Origin: Burkholderiales bacterium
Lineage (GTDB): Bacteria; Pseudomonadota; Gammaproteobacteria; Burkholderiales; Burkholderiaceae_F
DNA: 64,000 nt
Assembly: GCA_020248865.1 (NCBI GenBank)
Contig: JADCGS010000011.1
Span: 43,035 to 107,034 of the forward strand
Direction: 5' to 3'
Part shown: positions 19,701-28,512 of the stretch, piece by piece
How positions within the stretch are numbered: the stretch's first letter is position 1
How the letters are laid out: each line of letters opens with the position of its first letter
Notes under the pieces: model-generated
The model's input: the letters and a program-made list of their open reading frames with translations, nothing else
Databases searched by the model: none
What the model was told of the DNA's origin: nothing
Translations under genes and position numbers: made by a program

Positions 19701-21390
19701 CCGCGGCAATCAGGCGCTCGAGTCGCCGCCCACGGGGTTCCGCAATCGCAGTGGCCGCTTGCTCGGCGACATCGTCAACTCGGACCCCATCTACTCCAAG
19801 GCCAACGACTTCGGGTTCGATGCTGCACGCTCGCCGGCGGCGGCCAGCGGCAACGGCGCCAGCTACCCGGCCTTTGTCACCAGCAACAAGAGCGGCCGGC
19901 GCGCTGCGGTCTACGTCGGTGCCAACGCCGGCAAGCTCCACGCGTTCGATGCCGCCACCGGACAGGAACTGTTTGCCTACGTGCCGCGCGCCACGCTGGC
20001 GCAACTGCCCCAACTGACCTTCGTCGACTACGCCCACAAGTACTTCGTCGACGGTCCGGTCGTGCAGGGCGACGTGTATTTGGACTCGGCCTGGCGCAGC
20101 GTCGTCGTCGGCACCTCGGGCAACGGTCCGAAGTCGATTTTCGCGCTCGACGTCACCAACCCGGCGCCGGTGGCCGAGAACGGCCGTCCGGCGTTCGGGG
20201 CGAGCAACGTGCTGTGGGACCTGACGGGCGCTGACCACCCGGACATCGGCAACATCACGGAGCCGGGCTTCATCGCCAGCGGCAAGGACGGCAACTGGTA
20301 CTACTTCGTCGGCAACGGCTGGGAAAGCCAAAACGACAAGGCCACGCTGCTGGCGATCAACCTGAAGACCGGCGCGGTGCTGTCGATTGCGACCGACGCG
20401 GCGGGCGGCCCCAACAGCGCAGCACCCACCCGCACCGCCTTCCTCGACCGGACCAATGGCCTGGGCGGCGTCACGCCGGTGTACGACGCTCAGCGCAACG
20501 TGGTGGCCGTCTACGGCGGCGACCGCCTCGGCCGGCTCTGGAAGTTCGACCTCAGTTCAACCAGCACCTCCAACTGGAAGGTCGCCACGACCGGCGGCCT
20601 GCCCCTGTTCGTGGCGATCAACAGCGACGACCGGCGCCAGGCGATCACCGCTGCGCCGCGCCTCACCCAGCACCCGGCCGGCGGCAACTTCATCGTGTTC
20701 GGTACCGGCAAGCTGTACGACGTCGCCGACAAGACCGACACGAGCGTGCAGTCGGTCTATGCATTGTGGGAGAAACCGGGCAGCAACGATCAGATCGCCT
20801 CGGACCGCGCCGTTCCCAGCATGCTGGAGCTGACGCTGAGCGACGTCCCGCCGCCGTCCGGCACGCGCTTTGACCGCGCAGTCGACGGAGAGGAGAACAT
20901 CAACTGGTCCACGCACGTCGGCTGGTACTTCGACCTCGCTACCACCGCCGGGGTGCCGGGTGAGCGGCTGATTTCCTCGCCCTCGGACGTGGGCGGCTTC
21001 GTGCAGTTCGGCACCTTCGCTCCGGTCAACAACGCCAGTCCGTGCGAGGGCAATGGTTCGTCCTACTTCTACCGCCTGGCGGTCGCCAGCAACCTGTCGC
21101 AGGCGTTTAACGCGCCGCGATCGGCGGCCGTCATTGGCGTGCCCATCCTTCCGACCACCGAGGTTCGCATGATCTCCAAGGCCGCGCCCGTCTCCGCGGT
21201 TTCCACGCGCGATCTGACTAATCAACAACTGGCCGCGGCGATCGCGGCGCCGCCTGGCGCCGGCAGCGGCAACTGCCCGCCGGGCACCTTCAGCACGGTC
21301 ACGGCCACGGTGGGCCTGACACCGGTCGGCGTCACTTGCCTGGCGCCGCCACTTCGATCCTGGCGCGAGCTGCCCAGGGGGCCGCGATGA
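16741..21390 (+). CDS. pilY1: Type IV pilus tip adhesin PilY1
   Basis: 1549 residues from the ATG at 16741, with a signal peptide (MKQPNPSRRTPMQRIARVLF then a hydrophobic core to AYA). A von Willebrand A-like domain starts early: the MIDAS-type motif DDSLS is at residues 62-66, and LLITDGEW near 665 completes it. A cysteine-rich region at about 220-450 contains two related segments (NFSFVHNVVTTPAVTAPASC and NASFVPSFVITPAVTTPTPC). The C-terminal third (about 1000-1450) is the PilY1 beta-propeller, with GRRAAVYVGANAGKLHAFDA and VYGGDRLGRLWKFDL. PilY1 caps the pilus and mediates adhesion or surface sensing. Confidence 0.92.
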   Translation: MKQPNPSRRTPMQRIARVLFPLITAMLTVQPLAYAAPTPSLLAQAPLFVDNIVPANASFILDDSLSMASGRLPMPPGITSPATSGNVTVMREPATGGLLGWRSGEPTGSVQAQDLLYRAPSLNPQYYNPAITYSPWNNNGTPMPQASFAMTPRADGFRPGQTRHDMRFRGPNYTSSPNLMALNTAVGANAQTFTTTGAVQSPSFVGVSDGGQNIDLFSKPMAKTFTTTSCVAWNFSFVHNVVTTPAVTAPASCSVNRVNRTPGLGPPSLQDESGNVNRTPSPGTQWREEIGCTETWGPWGPFGGTPPASRGCPAANEGGSRAAWTQSNTPGPACPGGTTDMGGAEPRCCPNASFVPSFVITPAVTTPTPCSGTTGPLACPCTATAATGIGGCPSGQTCPLANTWYTAPNDLVLARYYRYEFTLPAGSDALRQSNKSCTGPGFTDCRNYRLVEIDRDVPTRVFPVVDADGRPARRAPAAGETALPNHCLSQAPFDGSVCSWQEEAQNFANWYTYYRSRLFAAIGVSAAALAKVTAGNNARDRLRLAYGSLNYFPTAPDPYAPNPNQTRLPNTLTVDPTAGAEDNAGILVRGVREFLEGTPERQQAFNWLFSLRAIGATPNREVLDSVGRYYTRTDQLGPWADNPGAGGGRPQAAHIPCRRNFTLLITDGEWTNSVNVVPTAQSQPRLEDMPSPVRANPPLASQSAATIFNARSQDGPIHTGPGGQTYQYKLASEPQWTVTGNPTGTLTDAALYYWSRDLRPDLDNTLPATSTNEAFWQSMTTYIVGFGITASRDNAATRNAVAAKTAPSPVWPAVNTTAGVITDRDTTPVNCGFNTTTNPSGCGRVDDTMRAALAGRGDFLAASNVEELARKVADALSKFDAISAAGAAPAATRSRVEAGDRVFVATFKTNDWFGELKSYDAVTYVNELTTSGELSTTPQWNASFPAWDTRAIFTSTGSVGAGVPFLYGSLTPAQKTAVGSSNVVDYVRGNQALESPPTGFRNRSGRLLGDIVNSDPIYSKANDFGFDAARSPAAASGNGASYPAFVTSNKSGRRAAVYVGANAGKLHAFDAATGQELFAYVPRATLAQLPQLTFVDYAHKYFVDGPVVQGDVYLDSAWRSVVVGTSGNGPKSIFALDVTNPAPVAENGRPAFGASNVLWDLTGADHPDIGNITEPGFIASGKDGNWYYFVGNGWESQNDKATLLAINLKTGAVLSIATDAAGGPNSAAPTRTAFLDRTNGLGGVTPVYDAQRNVVAVYGGDRLGRLWKFDLSSTSTSNWKVATTGGLPLFVAINSDDRRQAITAAPRLTQHPAGGNFIVFGTGKLYDVADKTDTSVQSVYALWEKPGSNDQIASDRAVPSMLELTLSDVPPPSGTRFDRAVDGEENINWSTHVGWYFDLATTAGVPGERLISSPSDVGGFVQFGTFAPVNNASPCEGNGSSYFYRLAVASNLSQAFNAPRSAAVIGVPILPTTEVRMISKAAPVSAVSTRDLTNQQLAAAIAAPPGAGSGNCPPGTFSTVTATVGLTPVGVTCLAPPLRSWRELPRGPR

Positions 21391-21860
21391 ACGCCGTCTG
21401 CGGGACGGTGCCGGACGGTGGAGCGCGGCTGGCGTTCAAGCCGCGCCGGCCGGCCGGGTTCACGCTGCTGGAGGTGATGATCGTGGTCGCCATCGGGGCG
21501 ATCCTGGCGGCCATCGCGATACCCAGCTATGTGCAGTACCTGCAGCGGGGTTACCGCAGCGACGCCAAGGCGCTCGTGATGCAGGCGGCGCAGTGGCAGG
21601 AGCTGTTCCGTGGGCAAAACCAAAAGTACGCCACGGATGCCCAACTGCCGCCCGGCCTGCGTAATTCGCCCGTGCCACCCGCTGCACCCCGGTACACCCT
21701 GAAGGTGGAAAACCCGACCGGTGACCCGACGTTCCTGATCACCGCGATCCGTCAGGGCGCGCAGGCCAATGACGAGTGCGGCGATTTCACGCTCACCCAG
21801 ACCGGCGAGCGGGGTTTGGTCAACAACACGCTCCTTTTCAACGAATGCTGGAACCGCTGA
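21387..21860 (+). CDS. pilE: Type IV pilin PilE-like
   Basis: 157 residues from the ATG at 21387, overlapping the pilY1 stop as ATGA. The leader is long (24 residues) and ends RRPAGFTLLEVMIVVAIGAI with Phe+1 and Glu+5. The PSYVQYLQRGYRSDAKALVM segment and the C-terminal cysteine pair (NDEC...NECWNR, the D-loop disulfide) are typical of PilE. PilE closes the minor-pilin operon in many Gram-negatives and joins the tip complex; it is probably not the major pilin. Confidence 0.88.
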   Translation: MNAVCGTVPDGGARLAFKPRRPAGFTLLEVMIVVAIGAILAAIAIPSYVQYLQRGYRSDAKALVMQAAQWQELFRGQNQKYATDAQLPPGLRNSPVPPAAPRYTLKVENPTGDPTFLITAIRQGAQANDECGDFTLTQTGERGLVNNTLLFNECWNR

Positions 21861-22077
21861 GGCAGTCAGGGACCGTCGCTCGCGCCGGCTGCGATCGGCT
21901 GTCCCGGACGCCTCGGCACTGCGCGCCTGTGGTTGCCAGGGCTCGGGTCGAGTCGCGCGCGCAAGCCGGCGGTGCTCTGCGCCGGGATGCAGGGCCTTTG
22001 GGCCGGTCCTGCGGGCCAGCCGGCTTGTTCTTCGCCGCCCTGGGCGACGTCTTGCGGCGCGCGGCAGGCACCGACCC

Positions 22078-22503
22078 ATGACGACGCCCACCCCGCCCCA
22101 GCCCACCGACATCACCCTGCACGCGGCCTCGCGCGTGCTCGAGATCGCCTACGACGACGGCCAGACGTTCCGCCTGCCCTTCGAGTTCCTGCGCGTGTAC
22201 TCGCCGTCGGCCGAGGTGCGAGGCCATGGCCCCGGGCAGGAAACGCTGCAGGTGGGTCAGCGCGACGTGACCATCACGCGGCTCGACCCGGTGGGCTACT
22301 ACGCCGTGCAGCCGGTGTTTTCCGACGGGCACGCCAGCGGCATCTTCTCCTGGACCTACCTGTACGAACTGGGCCGCGAGCAGGAGCGGCTGTGGGCCGA
22401 GTACCTGGCGCAGCTCGATGCGGCCGGCGCCTCACGTGACCCGGCCGACCCGCGCAACGCGGCCCATGCGCCGGCCACCGGGCCCGGGTGCGGCAGCCAC
22501 TGA
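22078..22503 (+). CDS. DUF971 protein (gamma-butyrobetaine hydroxylase-like N-terminal domain)
   Basis: 141 residues from the ATG at 22078. The domain covers about residues 10-105 with LEIAYDDGQTFRLPFEFLRV and GYYAVQPVFSDGHASGIFSW, the DUF971 hallmarks. A low-complexity tail (ASRDPADPRNAAHAPATGPG) follows. It lies just before ubiE, a neighbourhood also seen in other betaproteobacteria from memory. The biochemical role is unknown; this fold in other proteins binds zinc, but clear zinc ligands are not obvious here. Confidence 0.85.
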   Translation: MTTPTPPQPTDITLHAASRVLEIAYDDGQTFRLPFEFLRVYSPSAEVRGHGPGQETLQVGQRDVTITRLDPVGYYAVQPVFSDGHASGIFSWTYLYELGREQERLWAEYLAQLDAAGASRDPADPRNAAHAPATGPGCGSH

Positions 22504-22572
22504 CCCCGGTGCTGCGCGCAAGAGCCTCGGGCGCCTCGCCCGCACGGCAGCAGCGTTTATAGTGGGCTGACC

Positions 22573-23397
22573 ATGATCGACCCCACCTCCCGCGAGCCCG
22601 CCGGAGCGGCCCGCAGCGCCGACCAGTACGCCCCCGAGCACGCCCGCGATGGCGCCCCCGGCGGCGCCGGCACCACCGACTTCGGCTACCGCCAGGTGCC
22701 GGAGCAGGAGAAGTCGGAGCACGTGGCCGGCGTGTTCCACTCGGTGGCGCGCAACTACGACCTGATGAACGACCTGATGTCCGCCGGCCTGCACCGCTGG
22801 TGGAAGGCGTTCACCATCCGTCAGGCCCAGGTGCGGCCCGGCATGAAGGTGCTCGACGTGGCCGGCGGCACCGGCGACCTGGCACTGCGGTTTGCGCGCC
22901 AGGCGGGCCCGCAGGGCGAGGTCTGGCTGACCGACATCAACGGCTCGATGCTGGCGCAGGGGCGTGACCGCATGCTCGATGCCGGCGTGCTGCTGCCGGT
23001 GGCGCAGTGCGACGCCGAGCGCCTGCCGTTTGCCGATGCGCACTTCGACGTGGTGACCGTGGCCTTAGGCCTGCGCAACATGACGCACAAGGACCAGGCG
23101 CTGGCCGAGATGGCGCGCGTGCTGCGGCCCGGCGGGCGGCTGCTCGTCCTAGAGTTTTCCCGGGTATGGGCGCCGCTGTCCCCCCTCTACGATGCCTACT
23201 CTTTCAACGTGCTGCCCTGGCTTGGCAGGAGTTTCGCGGGCGACGGCGACAGTTACCGCTACCTCGCCGAGTCGATCCGCATGCACCCGCCGCAGGACGA
23301 GCTGGCGCGCCTGTTGGAACGGTCGGGCCTCGAGCGCGTCCAATGGTTCAACCTGACGGCGGGCGTGTGCGCCCTGCATGTCGGTCATCGGCATTGA
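22573..23397 (+). CDS. ubiE: Ubiquinone/menaquinone C-methyltransferase UbiE
   Basis: 274 residues. It carries out the SAM-dependent C-methylation of the demethylated benzoquinol in ubiquinone synthesis. The family motif [25 protein letters not shown] precedes the SAM site [10 protein letters not shown] (residues 93-102), and [16 protein letters not shown] and [11 protein letters not shown] follow. The N-terminus carries about 30 extra Ala/Gly-rich residues compared with typical UbiE, so a later start is possible, although no better ribosome site was seen. The stop lies 16 nt before the next gene. Confidence 0.94.
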   Translation: MIDPTSREPAGAARSADQYAPEHARDGAPGGAGTTDFGYRQVPEQEKSEHVAGVFHSVARNYDLMNDLMSAGLHRWWKAFTIRQAQVRPGMKVLDVAGGTGDLALRFARQAGPQGEVWLTDINGSMLAQGRDRMLDAGVLLPVAQCDAERLPFADAHFDVVTVALGLRNMTHKDQALAEMARVLRPGGRLLVLEFSRVWAPLSPLYDAYSFNVLPWLGRSFAGDGDSYRYLAESIRMHPPQDELARLLERSGLERVQWFNLTAGVCALHVGHRH

Positions 23398-23413
23398 AAC
23401 TACGGAGACCCAG

Positions 23414-24403
23414 ATGAACGTTTCGAAGTGGCTGGCGGGCGCGGTGATCGGCTTGATGGCCGCCACCTTCGCCGCCGACGTGGAAGCCCAGCGTCGCATC
23501 GGCGGCGGCAAGAACATCGGCAAGCAGGCCCCCCAGGTACAGCAGCGCCAGGCCACCCCGCCGCAGCAGCAGACGCCGCCGGCGCAGCAGGCGGCACCGG
23601 CCCAGCAGCCGGCCACGGCCGCTGCTCCCGCCGCCGCTGCCGGTGCCACCGCGGCCACCGCCGCGCGCCAGGCCAGCCCGATGCGCAACCTGCTGATCGG
23701 CGCGGCCGCCGGCCTCGGCCTGATGGCACTGGCCTCGTGGCTCGGCTTCGGCGAGGCCTTCGCCACCTTCCTGCTGTTTGCCCTGCTCGGCCTGGTCGCG
23801 CTGATGGTGATCGGCTACTTCCTGCGCCGCTCGGCGGCCGCGCCGCGGCCGGCCTACGGCAGCGCCGGCGGCGGCAGCTACGCGCCGCAGCCCGAGCCGC
23901 TGCGGCCCGAGCCGGCCCGTCCCGCGCCGCTGCAGCGCACCGCCACCGCGCCGGAAGCCACGACCGGCATCCGTCCGGGCTCGGCGATGGACGAGTTCCT
24001 GCGCGGCGGCGCCGTCAACCCGGCCACGCCCTGGGGCGTGCCGGCCGGCTTCGACACCGAGGGCTTCCTGAGTCATGCCAAGTCCTACTTCGGCCGGCTG
24101 CAGGGGGCCTGGGACAGCGGCAACCTCGACGAGCTGCAGGAGTTCACCACCCACGAGATGTTCATCGCGCTCACGCACGAGCTGCGTGGCAAGGCCGGCG
24201 CCACCCGGACCGAGGTCGCCGAGCTCGACGCCCGCCTGCTCGGCATCGAGTCGCTGCCCACCGAGCACGTGGCCAGCGTTCGCTTTACCGGACGCCTCGT
24301 CATCAACGGCGAGAGCGAGGCCTTCGACGAGGTGTGGAACCTGTCCAAGGATGCGGCCGGCAAGTCGGGCTGGCTGCTGGCCGGCATTCAGCAGCTCGGC
24401 TGA
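23414..24403 (+). CDS. Tim44-like domain protein
   Basis: 329 residues from the ATG at 23414, behind CGGAGACCCAG. A signal-like N-terminus ends near ADVEAQ. Next comes a Gln/Pro/Ala-rich linker (about 35-85), two closely spaced hydrophobic helices (about 95-140), a Pro-rich segment, and a C-terminal Tim44-like (NTF2-fold) domain at about 215-329 (SYFGRLQGAWDSGNLDELQE onward). It is embedded between ubiE and ubiJ, and this position is conserved in betaproteobacteria from memory, which suggests a link to quinone synthesis or the membrane. A direct function is not known. Confidence 0.85.
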   Translation: MNVSKWLAGAVIGLMAATFAADVEAQRRIGGGKNIGKQAPQVQQRQATPPQQQTPPAQQAAPAQQPATAAAPAAAAGATAATAARQASPMRNLLIGAAAGLGLMALASWLGFGEAFATFLLFALLGLVALMVIGYFLRRSAAAPRPAYGSAGGGSYAPQPEPLRPEPARPAPLQRTATAPEATTGIRPGSAMDEFLRGGAVNPATPWGVPAGFDTEGFLSHAKSYFGRLQGAWDSGNLDELQEFTTHEMFIALTHELRGKAGATRTEVAELDARLLGIESLPTEHVASVRFTGRLVINGESEAFDEVWNLSKDAAGKSGWLLAGIQQLG

Positions 24404-24449
24404 GTTTTCCGCGCGGCGCGGCGTCCCGCGCCGCTGCGGTCTGCCAGAA

Positions 24450-24479
24450 TCGGGGCACTTCGGTGCCCCGAATCCTTTT
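24450..24479 (+). terminator. Intrinsic terminator with UUCG tetraloop
   Basis: TCGGGGCAC (24450-24458) pairs perfectly with GTGCCCCGA (24463-24471) around a TTCG loop closed by C-G, the very stable tetraloop, followed by ATCCTTTT. It ends the Tim44-like gene only 6 nt before the ubiJ GTG start, so it may also attenuate read-through into ubiJ-ubiB. Confidence 0.85.
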
Positions 24480-24484
24480 GAGCC

Positions 24485-25102
24485 GTGCCAGCGCCTCTCC
24501 CGCCCTTGCCGTCCTTCCTGCCCGATCTGGCTCTCGGCGCGGTCGTGCGTCTGCTCAACCGGCTGGCTGACCGCGAGACCTGGGCGCAGGCCACCCTGCG
24601 CCCGTTTGCCGGGCGCAGCGCGCAACTCGAAGCCGCACCCTTCGCGCTCACGCTGGCCATCGACGGCGACGGCCGCTTTGCCACCGGCAGCGGCGCGCCG
24701 GACGTGACCATCGCCATCGACGCGGCGCGCCTGCCGGCTGCCCTGCTCGACCCGCAGGCCATGATGCGCAACGTGCGCCTGTCCGGCGACGCGGAGTTTG
24801 CGCAGGCGCTGTCGCAGGTGCTGCAGCGGCTGCGGCCCGAGCCCGAAGAGGAGCTGGCGCGGGTGGTGGGTGATGCGGCCGCGGTGCGCATCGTCGGCTT
24901 CCTGCGCAGCGCGCTGGCGCAGGCGCGCGAAGGCGGCGCGCGCCTGGCGGGCCATGCGGCCAACTACCTCGTGGCCGAGAACGCCATCCTGGCGCGCGGC
25001 TCCGAGGTCGAGCGCTTTGCGCGCGAGGTGCACGCGCTGCGCGACGCGGTGGAGCGGCTGGACAAGCGGCTGGCCGTGTTGCAGGGGCGGCGCCCGGCGT
25101 GA
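24485..25102 (+). CDS. ubiJ: Ubiquinone biosynthesis accessory factor UbiJ (SCP2 domain)
   Basis: 205 residues from the GTG at 24485. An SCP2-type lipid-binding domain covers about 10-115 (LTLAIDGDGRFATGSGAPDV; AMMRNVRLSGDAEFAQALSQ). A helical C-terminal tail with coiled-coil character (EVERFAREVHALRDAVERLD) follows. UbiJ binds hydrophobic ubiquinone intermediates for the soluble Ubi complex. Location directly before ubiB and downstream of ubiE supports the call. Confidence 0.87.
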   Translation: MPAPLPPLPSFLPDLALGAVVRLLNRLADRETWAQATLRPFAGRSAQLEAAPFALTLAIDGDGRFATGSGAPDVTIAIDAARLPAALLDPQAMMRNVRLSGDAEFAQALSQVLQRLRPEPEEELARVVGDAAAVRIVGFLRSALAQAREGGARLAGHAANYLVAENAILARGSEVERFAREVHALRDAVERLDKRLAVLQGRRPA

Positions 25103-25129
25103 TCGCGCCCGTCAGGCCGGCCTGATCTC

Positions 25130-26734
25130 ATGCGCCTGCTGCGGCTGCTGCGCATTCTGGTGATCGTCTACCGTTTCGGGCTGGACGAGATCGCCTTTTC
25201 GAGCCTGAAGAGCCGCTGGGTCCGGCGGCTGGTGAAGATCGGCACCGTGGGGCGCAGCCTCAGCGAGCCGCGCGGCGTGCGCCTGCGCCGCGCGCTCGAG
25301 GCGCTCGGCCCGATCTTCGTCAAGTTCGGCCAGTTGCTGTCGACGCGGCGCGACCTCGTGCCCACCGACCTGGCCGACGAGCTGGCGTTGCTGCAGGACA
25401 GCGTGCCGCCGTTCGACCCCGACCTGGCGCGCGCCCAGATCGAGCAGGGCCTCGGCCGCCGCATCGAGGAGATGTTCTCGCACTTCGAGCGCGAGCCGGT
25501 GGCCAGCGCCTCGATTGCGCAGGTGCACTTCGCGGTCATGAAGAACGAGGCCGCGTTCGGCGAGTGGGCCGGCCGCGCGGTGGCGGTCAAGGTGCTGCGG
25601 CCGAACATGCTGCCGGTCATCGACAACGACCTGGCGCTGATGGAGGCGGTGGCCGCGCTGATCGAGCGGCTGTGGCGCGACGGCAAGCGGCTGCGGCCGC
25701 GCGAGGTGGTGGCCGAGTTCGACCTCATCCTGCACGACGAGCTCGATCTCATGCGCGAGGCGGCCAACGCCTCGCAACTGCGCCGCAACTTCTCCGAGCG
25801 CAGCGGCCCGCGCAGCATGCTGCACGTGCCGGAGATGGCCTGGGATTTCTGCTGTCAGACGGTGCTCGTCATGGAGCGGGTGTACGGGGTGCCGGTGAGC
25901 CAGATCGACAAGATCCGCGCCGCCGGCGTGGACATCAAGCGGCTGTCGTCCAGCGCGGTGGAGATCTTCTTCACCCAGTCGCTGCGCGACGGCTTCTTCC
26001 ACGCCGACATGCACCCCGGCAACATCTTCGTCGGCATCGATCCGCAGCGGCCGGCCGACTTCGGCCGCTGGATCGCGCTGGACTTCGGCATCGTCGGCAC
26101 GCTGGCCGACGAGGACAAGAATTACCTGGCGCGCAACCTGCTCGCCTTCTTCCGCCGCGACTACAAGCGCGTGGCCGAGCTGCACGTCGAGTCGGGCTGG
26201 GTACCGCCCACCACCCGTGTGGCCGAGCTGGAGGCGGCGGTGCGCACGGTCTGCGAGCCGATCTTCGACCGGCCGCTGAAGGAGATTTCCTTCGGCTTCG
26301 TGCTGCTGCGGCTGTTCCAGATCTCGCGCCGCTTTCACATGGAAGTGCAGCCGCAGCTGGTGCTGCTGCAGAAGACCCTGCTCAACATCGAGGGCCTGGG
26401 GCGGATGATCGACCCGGACCTGGATCTGTGGCGCACTGCCAAGCCGCTGCTCGAGCGCTGGATGGACGAGCAGGTCGGCCTGCGCGCGCTGCAGGCGCGA
26501 GTCGTGCGCGAGGCGCCGCACTGGGCCGCACTCGTCCCGCAACTGCCGCGGCTGGCGCACCAGGCGCTGGTCGATGGCCCGCGCCAGACCGAGGCGCTGG
26601 CGCGCGAAGTGCTGCGCCTGCGCCTGGAAGGCGAGCGGCGCTCGCGCCTGACGCTGCTGGCGGTGACGCTGCTCGGCGGTTTCGTGCTGATGGTCGCCTG
26701 GGCCTTCATCGGCATGCCGCTGCCCGGCCGGTAG
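25130..26734 (+). CDS. ubiB: Ubiquinone biosynthesis atypical kinase UbiB
   Basis: 534 residues. UbiB belongs to the ABC1/ADCK protein-kinase-like family and is thought to extract or deliver CoQ precursors at the membrane. The family KxGQ motif is in [20 protein letters not shown]. The kinase-like lobe shows VAVKVLRPN (nucleotide-binding lysine) and [11 protein letters not shown] with the catalytic-loop Asp and Asn. A C-terminal membrane helix ([20 protein letters not shown]) anchors it. The gene follows ubiJ by 27 nt. Confidence 0.95.
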   Translation: MRLLRLLRILVIVYRFGLDEIAFSSLKSRWVRRLVKIGTVGRSLSEPRGVRLRRALEALGPIFVKFGQLLSTRRDLVPTDLADELALLQDSVPPFDPDLARAQIEQGLGRRIEEMFSHFEREPVASASIAQVHFAVMKNEAAFGEWAGRAVAVKVLRPNMLPVIDNDLALMEAVAALIERLWRDGKRLRPREVVAEFDLILHDELDLMREAANASQLRRNFSERSGPRSMLHVPEMAWDFCCQTVLVMERVYGVPVSQIDKIRAAGVDIKRLSSSAVEIFFTQSLRDGFFHADMHPGNIFVGIDPQRPADFGRWIALDFGIVGTLADEDKNYLARNLLAFFRRDYKRVAELHVESGWVPPTTRVAELEAAVRTVCEPIFDRPLKEISFGFVLLRLFQISRRFHMEVQPQLVLLQKTLLNIEGLGRMIDPDLDLWRTAKPLLERWMDEQVGLRALQARVVREAPHWAALVPQLPRLAHQALVDGPRQTEALAREVLRLRLEGERRSRLTLLAVTLLGGFVLMVAWAFIGMPLPGR

Positions 26735-27030
26735 CCGGCGCGCCCGAGCCGCGCCGTGCGGCGGAAGGCCAACCCGTGCGCATTGGCCGCGCGGGTGCGG
26801 CGCCGGCGGCGCGTCGAGCCCGCGGCCGGCGCTGCGGGGTTTCACCCGGCGGGTAAACCACGAGGAACCGCGCTCCGGGGCGCTTCTCAAAGGCGGGTCT
26901 GCGGCGGCGGGCCCCTCTGACCGTGTCGCCACCACGGTGATGTCGTTGCCGCAGCGCTCATTCTCCACAACGACATCGGCGCGGCCCCGGCGACCTGCCC
27001 AGCAGGGCGGGCCGCGCCTGACGGGGCCCC
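26735..27030. other. Leader region before terC, nothing firmly identified
   Basis: 296 GC-rich nt with several possible hairpins. TerC-family genes are often controlled by the yybP-ykoY manganese riboswitch, so the region was read for its conserved core, but no convincing match was seen. No gene of its own is supported. Confidence 0.35.
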
Positions 27031-28059
27031 ATGGACGCGCTGTCTTCTTTCCTGCTTGCCGACTTCCTTGGCCACGCCGTCTGGCTGTGGCTGATGTTCA
27101 TCGCCATCGTGATCGCGCTGCTGGTGTTCGACCTCGGCGTGCTGCACCGCGACCCCAACCACGTGATCGGGGTGCGCGAGAGCCTGTGGCTGTCGGCGCT
27201 GTACATCTCGCTGGCCCTGGTCTTCGGCGCCTGGGTCTGGTGGTACCTGGGCGCGCGCAGCGGCATGGAGTACTACACCGGCTTCCTGATCGAGAAGTCG
27301 CTCGCGCTCGACAATGTGTTCGTGATCGCGCTGATCTTCTCGTACTTCGCGATTCCGCCGCAGTATCAGCACCGCGTCCTGTTCTGGGGCATCCTGGGCG
27401 TGATCGTGCTGCGCGCGATCATGATCGGCGTGGGCGCGGCGATCGTCTCGCAGTGGAGCTGGGTGCTGTGGATCTTCGGCGCCTTCCTGCTGGCCACCGG
27501 CGTCAAGATGCTCTGGATGATCGACAACATGCCGGACATCGCGTCCAACCCGCTGCTGCGCTTCATGAAGAAGCACCTGCGCGTGACCAACGAGCTGCAC
27601 GGCCACCGCTTCTTCGTCACCCAGCCGCACCCGGTGAGCGGCCGGGCGGCGCTGTGGGCCACCCCGCTGTTCTTCGCGCTGGTGCTGGTGGAGTTCGCGG
27701 ACCTCATTTTCGCGGTGGACTCGGTGCCGGCGATCTTCGCGATCACGCAGGACCCGTTCATCGTCTACACCTCCAACATCTTCGCCATCCTCGGCCTGCG
27801 CGCGCTGTATTTCGCGCTGGCTGCGGTGATCCACCGCTTTACCTACCTGAAGTACGCGCTGGCGGTGGTGCTGATCTTCATCGGCTGCAAGATCTTCTAC
27901 AACCAGCTGTACGGGAAGATGGACGCTTGGATCTCGCTGTCGGTGACCTTCGGACTGCTGGCCGCCGGCATCCTTTACTCGCTTTACAAGACGCGCAGCG
28001 GCGGCCCCGCCCCGGCCGCACTGCCGGCCGGCGATGCCGCCGCGCAGCGCACTGCCTGA
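27031..28059 (+). CDS. TerC/Alx-family membrane protein
   Basis: 342 residues with about eight or nine hydrophobic segments. The conserved acidic motifs of the family are present: EKSLALDNVFVIALI in an early helix and EFADLIFAVDSVPAIFAIT later. TerC/Alx proteins are inner-membrane transporters tied to manganese export and tellurite resistance. The cytoplasmic loop MKKHLRVTNELHGHRFFVTQ matches Alx-like members. It is followed 21 nt later by a TerB-like gene with an AGGAG site, suggesting a two-gene unit. Confidence 0.92.
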   Translation: MDALSSFLLADFLGHAVWLWLMFIAIVIALLVFDLGVLHRDPNHVIGVRESLWLSALYISLALVFGAWVWWYLGARSGMEYYTGFLIEKSLALDNVFVIALIFSYFAIPPQYQHRVLFWGILGVIVLRAIMIGVGAAIVSQWSWVLWIFGAFLLATGVKMLWMIDNMPDIASNPLLRFMKKHLRVTNELHGHRFFVTQPHPVSGRAALWATPLFFALVLVEFADLIFAVDSVPAIFAITQDPFIVYTSNIFAILGLRALYFALAAVIHRFTYLKYALAVVLIFIGCKIFYNQLYGKMDAWISLSVTFGLLAAGILYSLYKTRSGGPAPAALPAGDAAAQRTA

Positions 28060-28080
28060 GCCGCAATTCGAGGAGACATC

Positions 28081-28497
28081 ATGCCGATGCAACCGATCGC
28101 CTGCGACAGTCCGGCCGCCGTGGCGCGCGTTGTCGCGCTGGCCATGATGGCCGACGCCAGCTTCCACCCGTGCGAAGTCGATGCGCTCGAGCGCGTGCAG
28201 GCCTGGCGCGACATGGGGCTGTCGCGCCCCCAGTTCCTGGCCGTGGCCAGCCGGGCCTTCGAGGAGCAGATGCAGTCGATGCGGCGGCACGACCGTGCGC
28301 GCCTGCTCGACGATGCCGCGCTCGACCAGGCGCTCGATGCCGTCACCGAGCCGGCGCTGCGCCAGCTGGCCTATCGGCTGGTGGTGGAGGTGCTGCCGGC
28401 CGATGGCCGCCTCGGCGCGGCCGAAATGGCGGTGCTGCAGCGGCTGCTCGACCGCTGGCAACTGGCCGACGCTGCGCTGGCGCACGCGTTGGTGTAG
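28081..28497 (+). CDS. TerB-like protein
   Basis: 138 residues, all-helical composition. The layout matches TerB/COG3793-type domains: an early MMADASFHPCEVDALERVQA segment (DxxxHxxE-like) and a second VEVLPADGRLGAAEMAVLQR with the DGRL..E motif repeated. TerB-like proteins are cytoplasmic partners linked to tellurite resistance or membrane stress. Placement directly after terC supports this. GAGGAG sits 6 nt before the ATG. Confidence 0.78.
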   Translation: MPMQPIACDSPAAVARVVALAMMADASFHPCEVDALERVQAWRDMGLSRPQFLAVASRAFEEQMQSMRRHDRARLLDDAALDQALDAVTEPALRQLAYRLVVEVLPADGRLGAAEMAVLQRLLDRWQLADAALAHALV

Positions 28498-28512
28498 GGC
28501 AGGGCGGGTGCG

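Noticed and set aside
26735..27030. yybP-ykoY manganese riboswitch before terC
   Set aside because: The region was read for the conserved core and none was found by eye. A covariance-model search would decide, but nothing supports the call now.
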